From positions 62,001 through 126,000 of the forward strand of contig NZ_JAMXLR010000003.1 in assembly GCF_024054565.1 (NCBI RefSeq): a stretch of DNA of 64,000 nucleotides, written 5' to 3'. Of this stretch, positions 15,667-26,202 are shown one piece after another. The notes under the pieces are model-generated. The model was not told where the DNA came from. It was given only the letters and a program-made list of their open reading frames with translations, and ran no database searches. The DNA is from Aeoliella straminimaris. Lineage in GTDB: Bacteria > Planctomycetota > Planctomycetia > Pirellulales > Lacipirellulaceae. Made by a program: the position numbers and the translations under genes. Every line of letters starts with the position of its first letter. Position 1 is the first letter of the stretch.

Positions 15667-16395
15667 ATGCCCCACCTGCCACGACTCATTGCGTTTTCCT
15701 TCCTCCTGGTTTCGCTATCCGCCTCTGCTCAGGAGCCCGAAAAGCCCCTGTCCGATCAGTTGAAGGAGATGACCGAGGGAGCCAAGCAGCGAATGCCAGC
15801 CGAGATGCTGAAGACCTTCGGCAACGCCATCGACGAGGTTCGCGAAACGGGAATCGAGAAAACCGCCAAGAAGGTGGGCGACAAAGCTCCAGACGGAACG
15901 TTGCTATCATGGGATGAGCAGAAGACCACGCTGAGTGATTTATGGAAAGAGAAGCCACTGGTTCTTACCTGGTACCGCGGCGGTTGGTGCCCCTACTGCA
16001 ATCTGCAGCTACGGGCGATGGAGAAGAAACTGGCAGAGCTCGAGGGAGCAGGAGCTCGCTTGGTTGCCCTGACCCCCGAACTGCCCGCCAACGCCAAGGA
16101 AACGGCCGCGCAAAACAAGCTGAGCTTTCTCGTCCTGCATGACAAGAAGAACAAGCTAGCCCACAAGTACGGCATCGTATTCAAGCTGCCCGAGTCGATC
16201 GTGCCCGTCTACCGCGACCGCTTGCAACTGCCGAAGGTGAACGGTTACGACAAACTCGAACTGCCAATGGCGGCCACCTACGTGATCGACCGCAAGGGAG
16301 TGATCCGCTACGCGTTCCTCGACGCCGACTACAAGAAACGCGCCGAGCCGGCCGCCATTATTGAAGCAGTGAATAAGCTGGCGGAAGACGAATAG
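15667..16395 (+). CDS. AhpC/TSA-family peroxiredoxin-like protein, exported
   Basis: A 242-residue thioredoxin-fold protein with an N-terminal signal peptide (ending SASAQ). The redox site is YRGGWCPYCN, a CxxC pair as in the peroxiredoxin-like/AhpC-TSA subgroup. It is followed by the typical SFLVLHDKKNKLAHKYGI and TYVIDRKGVIRYAF segments. It is expected to reduce peroxides or act as a thiol oxidoreductase in the periplasm. AAGGAG stands six bases before the ATG. It converges on the sulfatase gene with a two-base gap. Confidence 0.9.
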   Translation: MPHLPRLIAFSFLLVSLSASAQEPEKPLSDQLKEMTEGAKQRMPAEMLKTFGNAIDEVRETGIEKTAKKVGDKAPDGTLLSWDEQKTTLSDLWKEKPLVLTWYRGGWCPYCNLQLRAMEKKLAELEGAGARLVALTPELPANAKETAAQNKLSFLVLHDKKNKLAHKYGIVFKLPESIVPVYRDRLQLPKVNGYDKLELPMAATYVIDRKGVIRYAFLDADYKKRAEPAAIIEAVNKLAEDE

Positions 16396-16397
16396 AC

Positions 16398-17756
16398 CTA
16401 CGAAGCGTCGCCAGTCTTCTGCTGGCGGACTTTGTCGAGCATTTGTTCTAAGCGTTCAGGTTCGGCGCTGGCGCGATTGTCCTTCTCGTAGGGATCGTCT
16501 TTCAGGTTGTACAACTTCCACTCTTGGTTGGGACCATCGCGGAGAACCTTCCAATCTCCAGCGCGCAGGGCAACGCGATTTCGCTTCGACCCCCAAACCC
16601 AGTAGAGTTCGCGGTCACTGGCTGGCTGACCGTTGAGTTGCGGCCATATGTCCTGGCCATCGAGTGTGGTGTCGTCCGGCAAATCTGCGCCGGCCAGCGT
16701 AGCAAGCGTCGGCATCCAATCCACGGCGTGCAGCGGAGCATCGCAGACCGACGGCTCCAAATGCCCGGGCCAATAAGCAAACGCGGGCACGCGTATCCCA
16801 CCCTCGTAGACATGTGTTTTGGAACTCCGCAGGGGCGCGTTGCTGCTGAAGTTGCGCAGCTTCGGGTCGGGCGGCGGATAGGCGTTGCCGCCGTGATTGA
16901 TGACCGCACCATTGTCTGAAACAAACACGACCAGCGTATCGCGACCATTGGGCATGTCTTCCGTGGCCTCGACGATCCGCCGTACGCAATCGTCCAGATG
17001 AGTAACCGCGGCGGCGTACAAACGACGATCGGCCGACTCGATGTGCGTGTTCTGCGCGAGCCACTTTTCCTCCTCTACCAGGGGCGTGTGGACTGCGTGG
17101 AACGGCACATACAGAAACAACGGCTGGTCGCGGTCGGCCTTGAGCAGCTTCACTGCCTCGGCAGTTACGAGGTCCGTGGCGTGCCCTTGCTCCTCGACGA
17201 ATTCGTGATTGCGATGCCAGGTCTTGGTAAACGATGTACCCAGCCGGTACCGATGGTCGAGCATTCCCACCGCTCCGGCAAGCGAACCGTAGGAGTGATC
17301 GAAGCCATGATGGTTCGGCCCCCACTCGGGCTTGGAACCCAGGTGCCACTTGCCGCACAGAGCCGTTTCGTAGCCGGCCTCCCTGAGCACCGATGCTAGT
17401 GTTGGCGTGTCGAAGTCAAAGGCATGGCTGTTGGAAGCCAAACAGCAGTGGTTGCCAAAGCGACTGGGATAGCGCCCCGTCATCAGACAAACTCGAGTCG
17501 GCGTGCACTGAGGCATGACATAATGCCAGTCGAAACGCACTCCTTCGGAGGCCAATCGGTCGAGCGTGGGGGATTTGATTTCCGAATTATGATAGCCAAC
17601 GTCATTCCACCCCTGGTCGTCCGATACAATCAGCACAATGTTGGGGTGCGATTCGGCCGCGATGCCAACGGAGTCAAGCTGCAGGCCTACAACAAGAACC
17701 AGCAGGCACAACCAAGTAGGTAGTGAAACAAGACGCGAGCTAGAGATGTTTGTCAT
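16398..17756 (-). CDS. Sulfatase (arylsulfatase family)
   Basis: A 452-residue type I sulfatase with an N-terminal signal peptide. Metal-binding NIVLIVSDDQGWNDVGYHN begins at residue 39. The formylglycine site is CTPTR at Cys84 (CxPxR), followed by the TGRYPSRFG signature and GKWHLG. DNGAVINHGGNAYP and the late KWKVL-like segment AGDWKVLRDGP complete the fold. Sulfatases of this type hydrolyse sulfate esters of polysaccharides, consistent with a marine or algal-polysaccharide lifestyle. Activity needs a formylglycine-generating enzyme encoded elsewhere. Confidence 0.95.
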   Translation of the reverse strand: MTNISSSRLVSLPTWLCLLVLVVGLQLDSVGIAAESHPNIVLIVSDDQGWNDVGYHNSEIKSPTLDRLASEGVRFDWHYVMPQCTPTRVCLMTGRYPSRFGNHCCLASNSHAFDFDTPTLASVLREAGYETALCGKWHLGSKPEWGPNHHGFDHSYGSLAGAVGMLDHRYRLGTSFTKTWHRNHEFVEEQGHATDLVTAEAVKLLKADRDQPLFLYVPFHAVHTPLVEEEKWLAQNTHIESADRRLYAAAVTHLDDCVRRIVEATEDMPNGRDTLVVFVSDNGAVINHGGNAYPPPDPKLRNFSSNAPLRSSKTHVYEGGIRVPAFAYWPGHLEPSVCDAPLHAVDWMPTLATLAGADLPDDTTLDGQDIWPQLNGQPASDRELYWVWGSKRNRVALRAGDWKVLRDGPNQEWKLYNLKDDPYEKDNRASAEPERLEQMLDKVRQQKTGDAS

Positions 17757-17876
17757 GTTGTTCGTCTTGCGATATGTTGAAGGTGGTAGAGGCTTCAGCT
17801 TGAGTATCCTCCGATTCTAAGTCAACCTGCAAGCAGAGTCCACTTTTCATGTCTTGAATCGAAAAGGAGGTCCGCC

Positions 17877-18302
17877 ATGAAATGCCCCCGCGATGGCGCT
17901 GAACTGACCACCGTACGCATTGGCGACGTAGAAATCGACAAGTGTCACCATTGCGACGGACTGTGGTTTGATCAAGGCGAGCTCGACCGAGTGCGCAAAC
18001 TCGACCGCACTGAGGTTGAAGAACGTCTGGAACAGCAGTACGGCAGTCCCGAAGTGGCTGCTGGCGAAGTGAAAGGATACATGCGCTGCCCCCGCTGCTC
18101 GGAAGGCCGACTGCAGGAGTTCACCTACACCTATGGCAATCGCGTGCGAATCGATCGTTGCAACGAGTGCCTGGGGATGTGGGTGGATGACAAGGAGTTG
18201 GATGCCATCCTGGGGGAACAGAAGCAACTTGAAAAATTGGCCGACGATAGCAAGCTGAAGGCCTTTATGCGGGCGATGTCGAACCTGCTGACCAGCCGAT
18301 AG
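17877..18302 (+). CDS. Double zinc-ribbon protein (zf-TFIIB domain)
   Basis: A 141-residue protein with two similar zinc ribbons: MKCPRDGAEL...DKCHHCDGLWFDQGEL and MRCPRCSEGRL...DRCNECLGMWVDDKEL. Each has two CxxC-like pairs and the LWFD/MWVDxxEL tail of the zf-TFIIB (PF13453) family. The function of this family is unknown. A strong AAGGAGG ribosome binding site precedes the ATG. It is monocistronic and converges on the ABC exporter gene. Confidence 0.92.
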   Translation: MKCPRDGAELTTVRIGDVEIDKCHHCDGLWFDQGELDRVRKLDRTEVEERLEQQYGSPEVAAGEVKGYMRCPRCSEGRLQEFTYTYGNRVRIDRCNECLGMWVDDKELDAILGEQKQLEKLADDSKLKAFMRAMSNLLTSR

Positions 18303-18318
18303 ACTCCGGCGCGGCGGG

Positions 18319-20208
18319 CTACAGCAAGGCCTCTTCGTTTTCCATGGCGTCGCGCTGACGCGAGACCATCTCGTAGTAGGCGCCCCGCTTTTGCATCAAC
18401 TTGGGATGGGTGCCTCGTTCGACAATGCGGCCGCCTTCCATCACCAGGATCAGGTCCGCGCCGGCCACCGTCGATAGACGATGGGCAATGACAAATGTCG
18501 TTCGCGAGTGCATCAGCTCGTCCAACGACTCCTGAATGAGCTGCTCGCTCTCGGTATCCAGGTTGCTAGTGGCTTCGTCGAGTATCAACAGGCGTGGATC
18601 GGCCAGTATCGCACGCGCAATCGAAAGCCGCTGTGCCTGTCCGCCCGACAACCGGACGCCTCGCTCGCCAATCATGGTTTCGTAGCCGTCGGCAAGATCG
18701 ACAATAAATCGGTGGGCATTCGCCCGGTGCGCGGCGTCCAGCACTTGCTCGTCGGTGGCCTTGGGATTGCCGTAGGCGATGTTCTCTCGCACGGTGCCAT
18801 CGAACAAGAACACCTCCTGTTGCACCACACCGAGCAGTTGTCGATACGAGGCCAGACGATAATCGCGCAGGTCGACATCGTTCAGCAAGATACGGCCGGA
18901 CGTGGGGTCCTGGAATCGCGCGAGCAGATCGGTAATCGTCGTCTTGCCCGCCCCACTGCGCCCCACCAGCGCCACGGTGCTGCCGCCGGAAACCTCGACC
19001 GAGAAATCGCTGACCACCGGCTGTCCTTCGTGGTACTCGAAGTTCACATCTTCAAAACGAACCTCCTCCACGTGATCGGGAGCTTCCAAAGCGTCGGGAC
19101 GATCGGGCTTGTCGACGGGGGAGTCAAGCACCTCGAACACCCGCTCCATACCGGCTAGCGAACGCTGCATCTCCGAGAAGGTGTTGACGATCTGCCACAC
19201 GGGGTCCAGTAACATCAGCGTGTACCACTGAAACGCCATGATGTCGCCCACGGTGGTCTTGCCACCAATTTGCATGGCCCCGCCCATCCACACGATCACC
19301 ACGTTCGCCGAAGCCAGCAGGAACCCCCAGAAGCTCCACAACAGGATCTCCCGCCAGTGGGCGAACAACTGCTCGCGGACAATAGTGTGGCGGTTGCCGA
19401 TGTACTCGGCCTCCTCGTTCTTCTCGCGCTGGAACGACCGGACCACACGGATGCCGCCAAACGTCTCGCTAACACGGGCGTCGCTTGCGGAATTTTCTTC
19501 CCGCATCGCCCGGTAGATGGGTCTCACGCGCTTCGCGATATACAAACTAAGCCCCAGTGCCGGCGGCAGGATCATCATGGCCAACAGTGCCAGCTTCCAG
19601 TTGATGGCAATCAGGATACCCACCGCAATCAACAGTCGCACTAACGACACCCCAGGCGAGATGATAGCCAACTGCATCAGGCCCGTCGTCAGATCGATGT
19701 CGCCGCTGAGCCGGCTGATGATACCGCCGGTTTTCATGTCCGTCAGATCGTTCAGCGGCAGGCCGAGCATCCGCTGGAACAAGGCCTTGCGGAGCGACAT
19801 CAGCACCCGCACGTTGAGTATCCGCTGGTAGAAGTTCTTGGTCGAGTCCAGCAGCCTGGCCAGCAGAATGACCCCCAGGAAGGAGAAGCCGGCAATGTTC
19901 AGCATCTGCATCCGAGTGGAAGCATCCAGCCCCTCGCTCAAAAGAACCTTGTCGATGATGTACCGCATGAACAGCGGCTGGGCCATGTCCAATGCGGCCA
20001 CCATCAATGCCAGCACCATTAGCCCCATCGCCATTCGCCGATAGGGGGCCAGCCACGCAATGTAGTCCCATAGGTACCTGCGCCGCTCCGATTCGGGTGG
20101 ACGCTTGCGATTGCCGCGCCGGCGCTCGGCCAGTTCCTTCAGCCGCCCCTCGCGGTAAGCCTGACGAAATTGCCCGAAACGTACTCTGGATGAACGAATT
20201 TTGTGCAC
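18319..20208 (-). CDS. ABC exporter, fused permease and ATPase (MsbA-like)
   Basis: A 629-residue half-transporter. Six predicted membrane helices lie between about residues 55 and 340. They are followed by a nucleotide-binding domain with Walker A GRSGAGKTT, Q-loop VVQQEVFLFDGTVRENI, signature LSGGQAQRLSIARAIL, Walker B LLILDEATSNLD and the H-loop IAHRLS. It would act as a homodimer exporting lipids, drugs or peptides; the substrate is not predictable. A basic 50-residue cytoplasmic extension precedes helix 1. The start is GTG at 20208, with no strong Shine-Dalgarno. Confidence 0.93.
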   Translation of the reverse strand: MHKIRSSRVRFGQFRQAYREGRLKELAERRRGNRKRPPESERRRYLWDYIAWLAPYRRMAMGLMVLALMVAALDMAQPLFMRYIIDKVLLSEGLDASTRMQMLNIAGFSFLGVILLARLLDSTKNFYQRILNVRVLMSLRKALFQRMLGLPLNDLTDMKTGGIISRLSGDIDLTTGLMQLAIISPGVSLVRLLIAVGILIAINWKLALLAMMILPPALGLSLYIAKRVRPIYRAMREENSASDARVSETFGGIRVVRSFQREKNEEAEYIGNRHTIVREQLFAHWREILLWSFWGFLLASANVVIVWMGGAMQIGGKTTVGDIMAFQWYTLMLLDPVWQIVNTFSEMQRSLAGMERVFEVLDSPVDKPDRPDALEAPDHVEEVRFEDVNFEYHEGQPVVSDFSVEVSGGSTVALVGRSGAGKTTITDLLARFQDPTSGRILLNDVDLRDYRLASYRQLLGVVQQEVFLFDGTVRENIAYGNPKATDEQVLDAAHRANAHRFIVDLADGYETMIGERGVRLSGGQAQRLSIARAILADPRLLILDEATSNLDTESEQLIQESLDELMHSRTTFVIAHRLSTVAGADLILVMEGGRIVERGTHPKLMQKRGAYYEMVSRQRDAMENEEALL

Positions 20209-20374
20209 GGAAGCTTTGAAAAGGTGATGAACACCTGTACCTAACGTAAAGAAAGTGACCGCTGCATCCTATGCATCGCAGCGGCCAGGGAGAAGGCACA
20301 AAAGTGGCATTCTCTCGGACACGTCCCGCCAGAGCGAACCAATCCACGAACCAGAGGGGGCCCGTCTACTTGTG

Positions 20375-21802
20375 CTACTCTCTCTCGCCGCTGGGCTGCA
20401 GATCCAGACGCTCGAGTTGGAGGTTGCGAAACCGAATCGGTTTGCCCCATATCGCTTTGGCCTCGGGGTACTTCTCGATATGCGCCGGGTTGGGAATTAG
20501 CAGGATGTCGCCGTAAATCGTCTCGGGATCGATGCTCTCCAGCTCACCACGATGTTCGCTGCCATTGGACGCTCGGCCGTCGTCCCGCAGCAGTACAAAC
20601 GACTTGCCAAGCTCGACCTCCTGCCCGTCCACCACGGCCACCACGTCCATACTCACCGAGACCGGCAGGTCCTCTCCGAAATGCAGTTTGGCCGCCACGG
20701 AGTACCCTTTGTCTGCCTTCTGAACCACGAAGCGGTCGACACGAATACTGCGCCCCGCTCTCGGATCGAGCTGGGGATCGGTGGTCAGCTTGACAATCTG
20801 CTGACCACCGGCGTAAACCTCGAACGGCATTTCGAGCTTTTTCGTCCACCGCTTCAGCGCGGTAGGCCAACGATCGGCGGGCAGATTCATCGTATCGAGA
20901 CCAAACAGCTTGTCAGCTTCGATGTAAGCACAATCCAGTTCGATGTCGAGTTTGTGTTTCCCGGCCGCCAGCTCGCGATCGAAATAGGTGCTGAAATCGG
21001 CGGATCGAACATTGTGGTTACGGTGACCAAACTCGATGGGTTCGCCATCGATGGTTGCCTTGTTGATGGTCCACATCAAGTGAACGGGCAGTCCAGAGTG
21101 TTGGCCCCAGGTGGAACCGTAGTGAACTTCCAAATTAATGTTACGAGTCAGCCCCTCACGCAAACGCTGAAAAGACTCTACGGTAGGGGTGGTTCCATAG
21201 AACGCGTCGCAGAACTCTAGAATCGCTTCATCGGACAACAACCCCGCGTTGCTGGCAGCCTTGATGAACTCGTCCTGCCAGTGCATAGGGCTGTCCCAGC
21301 CGGCTGGCTTGGCTGCCTTCATCTGCTTGGCCAACTCCACGACCGCTGCATCGGCTTCGGCGGCGGTGAGCTTGCCATTCTGAAGACGGGCGTTCAGTTC
21401 GTTCCAGACCCATGGTTCGTCGTACTTCTGAGGCAGCTCCGTCGCGATGATCTGTTGCGTGGTCATCACTCCCAATCCACCTGGACCAGGGCGCACGAAC
21501 AATTCACTCAGCATCAAGGTCCCGAATCCAAGCAGCGGCATGCACAGGATGGCGATCGCCCAGAGAATGAGCGGCCGACTACGGTCTCGGCGTCCACGGG
21601 CAATGAGAGTAATGATCGCTAGCAGGAACGGGACAATGGTGGACAGGATGCCCACGACCACCTGGAAGATCTCATGATGTCGGAAAAACAATCGACCCAG
21701 CAGCCCCAAGGCGGCTCCCAGCAACACTAGTCCTAATAGCATCCACTTCAGGCTAATGCGGACACCAGATTCAGCGGACTTCTCGTCGACAACTGCATTC
21801 AT
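20375..21802 (-). CDS. Membrane protein of unknown function
   Basis: A 475-residue protein I do not recognise. Three hydrophobic helices (about 18-40, 46-68 and 80-101) are followed by a large soluble domain. It has alternating strands, a CAYIEADKLFG segment and many polar/aromatic residues, but no catalytic motif that I can identify. The topology suggests an extracytoplasmic C-terminal domain. It lies upstream of the ABC exporter gene on the same strand with a 166-base gap, so a shared transcript is possible but not shown. Confidence 0.75.
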   Translation of the reverse strand: MNAVVDEKSAESGVRISLKWMLLGLVLLGAALGLLGRLFFRHHEIFQVVVGILSTIVPFLLAIITLIARGRRDRSRPLILWAIAILCMPLLGFGTLMLSELFVRPGPGGLGVMTTQQIIATELPQKYDEPWVWNELNARLQNGKLTAAEADAAVVELAKQMKAAKPAGWDSPMHWQDEFIKAASNAGLLSDEAILEFCDAFYGTTPTVESFQRLREGLTRNINLEVHYGSTWGQHSGLPVHLMWTINKATIDGEPIEFGHRNHNVRSADFSTYFDRELAAGKHKLDIELDCAYIEADKLFGLDTMNLPADRWPTALKRWTKKLEMPFEVYAGGQQIVKLTTDPQLDPRAGRSIRVDRFVVQKADKGYSVAAKLHFGEDLPVSVSMDVVAVVDGQEVELGKSFVLLRDDGRASNGSEHRGELESIDPETIYGDILLIPNPAHIEKYPEAKAIWGKPIRFRNLQLERLDLQPSGERE

Positions 21803-21887
21803 ACAAGTTGTGTTCGCCAGCAGGCGAACGATATCGGAAAGAATAGATCAGAATTGCTCTTCAACCCAAACGCTGCGCGTCGGTCAA

Positions 21888-22388
21888 TCAGCCGCCATCG
21901 CCCGGGTAGCGCAGGAAGCTGAAGTGCAGCTCGGCGTGGCGGAGGTTCAGCTCAATCCGGTCTGCCATCGACATCTCACCAAATGCCGGACTGTGGAACT
22001 TCGCAGGATCGTCGCCCCGCATTCGTTGAATGCCCCTCCGCATCTCGCTCAGGCCCTGCCCGAACTCGACCGGCTCGATGCCGGTGGTGCCGCCTTCCAC
22101 ACCCGGGATGCGAACCCCACTCGGCATGCTACCCTTTAGCATCTTTGGCAAACGCCAACGAAGAAACCAGCGCACAAACCGGGGAGGTGGATTGATAGGA
22201 TAGCCTTCCCAACCGTAGTGAATCCAGGCCGCTACGTGGCCGAGGATCTGGCCCGGCGTCCAGCTGCCCACTGCCACTAACTGCCCCGCCTGCTCGGCCG
22301 ACTCGATGCGATCGAGTTCGACAGACAGTGCGTCAAGGTCCGCCAACTGCAGCGTGCGGCGGTCGGTACTGGGTGGCGATGAGCTCAT
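21888..22388 (-). CDS. DUF1569 (DinB-like four-helix) protein
   Basis: A 166-residue cytoplasmic protein of the DUF1569 family within the DinB/YfiT superfamily of metal-binding four-helix bundles. Diagnostic segments are WTPGQILGHVAAWIHYGWEG, with the first likely metal histidine, and LNLRHAELHFSFLRY near the C-terminus. The start at 22388 is chosen because family similarity begins a few residues later; a longer frame upstream runs antisense-like through the DUF1080 3' end and is not supported. Function unknown. Confidence 0.85.
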   Translation of the reverse strand: MSSSPPSTDRRTLQLADLDALSVELDRIESAEQAGQLVAVGSWTPGQILGHVAAWIHYGWEGYPINPPPRFVRWFLRWRLPKMLKGSMPSGVRIPGVEGGTTGIEPVEFGQGLSEMRRGIQRMRGDDPAKFHSPAFGEMSMADRIELNLRHAELHFSFLRYPGDGG

Positions 22389-22465
22389 GCCACCATCATC
22401 CCGCAGGACGTAGGGCACCGCAAGTGTTTCTGCCGACGAACGCAATGCAGGTGCTAAAGCACCAA

Positions 22466-23056
22466 CTAGTCCAACTCGGCGATACGGATCTTGCGAAAGT
22501 CGATGCCCATGTCGCGATCGGGGTGCAGTTGGATGCCGATGGGCCCCCGCTGGCTGGCCGTATCTGACTGATAGCTGACTACCAGCTTGCCGTTCAGCCA
22601 AACGGTGTAGGTGTCGCCCATGGCGACGATGGTCATTGCGTTCCAGCCATCCGGCTTGAGCAAGTCGGCCACGCCCTCGGCCTCTTGAGGATACCCTTTG
22701 CCGGGAATGTAAGGCGACGCGGTCATGTCCCGCTTCAACGATCCCGATTCGCCAATCTGAATCTGGTCATGCTCGCCACGGATGAAGATACCGCTATCAA
22801 CGGTGCCTTCGCCCAGCTTGAACTCCAGCTGCATGACGAAGTCGCGGTACTTCTGTTCCGTGAACAGGACCGACCCCTTTTGGCCGGGATCGCTACGAGC
22901 CTGCAGCACCCCCTGATCGACCTTCCACCACAGGTTCCCAGCGGGTACTTTCCAGCCTTGAAAGTCCTTGCCATTAAAGGCGGAGGGAAGACCGACAGCC
23001 AACGTGCCAACGGCTGGAAACAGGCAAACGGTGAAGAGTAAGAACCGAATGAGCAT
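22466..23056 (-). CDS. DUF1080 / 3-keto-disaccharide hydrolase-like exported protein
   Basis: A 196-residue protein with a signal peptide and a concanavalin-like beta sandwich of the DUF1080 (PF06439) family. Typical motifs are FNGKDFQGWK, WKVDQGVLQA, YRDFVMQLEFKL, DSGIFIRGE, WNAMTIVAMGDTYTVWLNGK and GPIGIQLHPDRDMGIDFRKIRI. Family members are very numerous in planctomycetes, and some cleave 3-keto-glycosides. It covers the single domain only, without the extra modules often attached. Periplasmic location is likely. Confidence 0.93.
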   Translation of the reverse strand: MLIRFLLFTVCLFPAVGTLAVGLPSAFNGKDFQGWKVPAGNLWWKVDQGVLQARSDPGQKGSVLFTEQKYRDFVMQLEFKLGEGTVDSGIFIRGEHDQIQIGESGSLKRDMTASPYIPGKGYPQEAEGVADLLKPDGWNAMTIVAMGDTYTVWLNGKLVVSYQSDTASQRGPIGIQLHPDRDMGIDFRKIRIAELD

Positions 23057-23148
23057 GGCAGAGCTTTCTAGCGAAGATCAAAGATTCTGAGTGCGCATAC
23101 CTCTATCAGGTAAAGTCCCATTTTCGCCTGATTGGACAATAAAAACGG

Positions 23149-24573
23149 TCAGAACTCCGCATTTCCCGGAGTCCGCGGAAATGGAATCACGTCACGGATA
23201 TTGGACATGCCAGTCACGAACTGCACCATTCGCTCCAGGCCCAGGCCAAACCCTGAATGCGGCACCGTGCCGAATTGGCGAAGCTCGCGATACCACCAGT
23301 ATTCGTCCAGGTTCAGATCCTGTTCGCGCATGCGAGCTTCCAGCACGTCGATCCGATCTTCACGCTGGCTGCCACCGATGATCTCGCCAACGCCTGGCGT
23401 TAGTACGTCCATCGCCCGGACCGTTGGACGATCGGGCGCTGCGTCGTCGTTCACCCTCATGTAGAAAGGTTTGATCGTGGCCGGGTAGTCGTACAGGATC
23501 ACTGGCGACTCGAAATGCTGCTCGGTAAGGAACCGCTCGTGTTCGGCTTGCAGGTCGGCGCCCCAGGAGACGGGAAACTCGAACTTCTGCCCCGACTTCT
23601 CCAGAATCTCGATAGCCTCGGAATACGGAACGCGCTGGAACTTGCCGCCGGTCACCTTTTCCAACCGGGCGATCGTGGTGTCGTCGATACGCTGCTGGAA
23701 GAAGTCCATATCCTCGCCGCAGTCCCGGAGCACATCGCCTACGATCCGCTTCAGGAACCGCTCGGCCAGTGACATGTTGTCGGTCAGTTCATAGAAGGCC
23801 ACCTCGGGCTCTACCATCCAGAACTCGGCCAGGTGCCGCGAGGTGTTGCTGTTTTCGGCACGAAACGTAGGTCCGAATGTGTAAATCTTGCCGAGCGCCG
23901 TGGCGTAGATTTCCCCTTCCAGTTGCCCCGACACCGTGAGGTACGATGCCCGGCCAAAAAAGTCACGGGCGTAGTCCACTTCGCCCTTATCGTTGCGTGG
24001 CGGATTGGCCGGATCGAGCGTCGAGACGCGAAACATTTCGCCCGCCCCTTCGCAGTCGCTAGCCGTGATGATGGGGGTGTGAATCCACAGGAAGTCCTCT
24101 TCCTGGAAGAACTCGTGGATCGACCGGCAGATGCGATTCCGCACCCGCATCACAGCGCCGAACGTGTTGGTCCGCGGCCGCAAGTGGGCCCACTCGCGAA
24201 GCTTTTCGAAGGAGTGCCGCTTCTTCTGCAGAGGGTAGGTCTCGGGATCGGCACCGCCATGTACGGTAACGCTCGCGGCGTGGATCTCGGTCGCCTGCCC
24301 CTTGCCGCCCGACGCTTTGACCTCGCCCTCGACGGTGATACTCGAGCCGGGCGACAGGTGCTTGATCTCCGACTCGTAATTTTCCAGGTCCCCATCGGCG
24401 ATCACCTGGATATTGCCCAGCGACGAACCGTCGTTAATCTCGATGAAGCTGAATCCACCCTTGGAATCGCGGCGCGTCCGTACCCAGCCCGACAGACGAA
24501 CCTGCCGGCCAACGGATTCGGGCTGTCGAGCTGCTACTACAGAAAGTCTGTCCATGACGCGCTGGTTCTCCAT
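23149..24573 (-). CDS. asnS: Asparaginyl-tRNA synthetase
   Basis: A 474-residue class II aminoacyl-tRNA synthetase that charges tRNA-Asn. It has an N-terminal OB-fold anticodon-binding domain ([19 protein letters not shown]). The class II catalytic core follows: [17 protein letters not shown] for motif 1/asparagine specificity, [22 protein letters not shown] for motif 2 and [15 protein letters not shown] for motif 3. Length and order are standard. It lies 11 bases downstream of the Nramp-like transporter gene on the same strand, so the two are probably co-transcribed. Met7 is an alternative start. Confidence 0.97.
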   Translation of the reverse strand: MENQRVMDRLSVVAARQPESVGRQVRLSGWVRTRRDSKGGFSFIEINDGSSLGNIQVIADGDLENYESEIKHLSPGSSITVEGEVKASGGKGQATEIHAASVTVHGGADPETYPLQKKRHSFEKLREWAHLRPRTNTFGAVMRVRNRICRSIHEFFQEEDFLWIHTPIITASDCEGAGEMFRVSTLDPANPPRNDKGEVDYARDFFGRASYLTVSGQLEGEIYATALGKIYTFGPTFRAENSNTSRHLAEFWMVEPEVAFYELTDNMSLAERFLKRIVGDVLRDCGEDMDFFQQRIDDTTIARLEKVTGGKFQRVPYSEAIEILEKSGQKFEFPVSWGADLQAEHERFLTEQHFESPVILYDYPATIKPFYMRVNDDAAPDRPTVRAMDVLTPGVGEIIGGSQREDRIDVLEARMREQDLNLDEYWWYRELRQFGTVPHSGFGLGLERMVQFVTGMSNIRDVIPFPRTPGNAEF

Positions 24574-24584
24574 CTGCCGTGGGG

Positions 24585-26138
24585 CTATTCTTCTTTGCTG
24601 GTTTGGTCGCTACCAGTCGGCACAGTCACCGTTTCTGACTTGGTAAACACCTTATCGATCACGCCACCTTTGATCTTGATGATCGACCCAATCGTAGCCA
24701 CGGCAAGGGCAACCACCAAGATGGTGTTGAACACAATTCGGCTAGCACCACTGCCAACCGCATCGCCGATGTAGCTCCGCTTGTTGTTCATGATCAGGAA
24801 CAACACATAAGCGATGGGTAGCATAGTGAAGCAGACCGCCGACGCGGCAATCGGAAACCAAATCGGCAGGTTGGTCACCACTCCAAAAACACCAATTGCC
24901 GGCACCATGGCGAACATTCGGAACCGCCACTTAGTATACTCCAGGCCGAACATCTCGCAGATCGTGAAGCCGCAGACCACCATGTGGGCGCTAATTGCCC
25001 CGCAGGCCATGCCAATCAACCCCAGGTCGAACACGATGCGACCGGCGGCATCGCCCATCACACCTTGCAGCGAGGCGGCCGCGTCGAGTGGCTTCATGCC
25101 CGAGTGAACGTACTCGTCGCCGGGCTGGAATACCCCGCTGACAGACATCGCCACGATCACCAGCGAGGTCACCAATACGAACGGCACGAACATGCTCATG
25201 CCGAGATCCCAGCGGGCAAGCTTCTTGTGGTGTGGCCCCCAACCCTTGGCCAGCAGCGAGTAGGGGTAGAGGAAGGTCATGTTGATGCCCACCGCGGCAC
25301 CGAGCATACCCAGCACCAGGGTAAGCGTGTCCATCGCGCCCTCTTTGTTTTCGGGCTTCAATTCCCCAGCTTCGATGGCCGCATCCACTACCTGTTCGTC
25401 CACTTCAGGAACTCCGTAGTAGCCAATGAAGCCCTTGCCTAGTTCTCCCCACTCGATATTGGAAAAGTTGGCAAACACGACGATTCCAAAGGCGAGGATC
25501 ACTAGGCCAATCACGCCGCGGAGGAACCATTCGTACAGCTTGATGCCCCAGGCACTGCTGCCGTAACTCCAGGTGGTTCCCATATTGATGAGCAGAATCA
25601 ACAGGCCCGCGCCAAAGCTGATAGCCAGACCTGCCGTGGTGTAACCAGCGAGGGCTCCCGCGCCCTCAGCCGCGCGACATTGAATGTTCGCCAGGTCGGC
25701 CAGATCGCGGGCCGCTCCGGCCACGAGGCCATACTGCGGAAAGTGCCAGATGACCGAGGCCATCACGGTGCCCAACGCCCACAGGAACACGAGAAACTTG
25801 CTCGACTCGCGACCGAAGGCCCCGTATGGCCGTTCCTGTGTAGTGAGCACCACGTTGCTCAGGGCCGCCATCATGCAGACGCCCAGGAACATGGCCACTG
25901 GCTGAATCCATAGCAACTTGTATCCAAAGGAAGCCCCCGCCACGACGGATGCCGCGGCGCTGCCGGCGCCGAGCGTCATGGCGCTCTGCAGCAACCCGGG
26001 CCCGGTACGCTTGAGGTATCCGCCCACACGGGAAAAGAACGGTTGGGATTCGAGGGCATCGAGTTGGGCAATTTCGGCCTGAACACGTTCGGGGTCCCAC
26101 TTGGCCGTCATCGGCAAGCCCTTGGAATCATCCGCCAT
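24585..26138 (-). CDS. Nramp-family divalent metal ion transporter
   Basis: A 517-residue polytopic membrane protein with about 11-12 helices. The first hydrophobic block ([32 protein letters not shown]) matches the Nramp TM1 region, but the canonical DPGN there is replaced by TLGAGS, so the metal-binding loop is atypical. A second feature is the TM6-like [21 protein letters not shown]. It belongs to the divergent Nramp-related group common in planctomycetes. Substrate assignment (Mn, Fe, Mg or other) is therefore uncertain. Confidence 0.82.
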   Translation of the reverse strand: MADDSKGLPMTAKWDPERVQAEIAQLDALESQPFFSRVGGYLKRTGPGLLQSAMTLGAGSAAASVVAGASFGYKLLWIQPVAMFLGVCMMAALSNVVLTTQERPYGAFGRESSKFLVFLWALGTVMASVIWHFPQYGLVAGAARDLADLANIQCRAAEGAGALAGYTTAGLAISFGAGLLILLINMGTTWSYGSSAWGIKLYEWFLRGVIGLVILAFGIVVFANFSNIEWGELGKGFIGYYGVPEVDEQVVDAAIEAGELKPENKEGAMDTLTLVLGMLGAAVGINMTFLYPYSLLAKGWGPHHKKLARWDLGMSMFVPFVLVTSLVIVAMSVSGVFQPGDEYVHSGMKPLDAAASLQGVMGDAAGRIVFDLGLIGMACGAISAHMVVCGFTICEMFGLEYTKWRFRMFAMVPAIGVFGVVTNLPIWFPIAASAVCFTMLPIAYVLFLIMNNKRSYIGDAVGSGASRIVFNTILVVALAVATIGSIIKIKGGVIDKVFTKSETVTVPTGSDQTSKEE

Positions 26139-26202
26139 GCTGTTGCTCCATGTATGTGGAAGTAGTTGCTAATTCGAACCGCGGGGGCGCGCGATGTTCC
26201 TT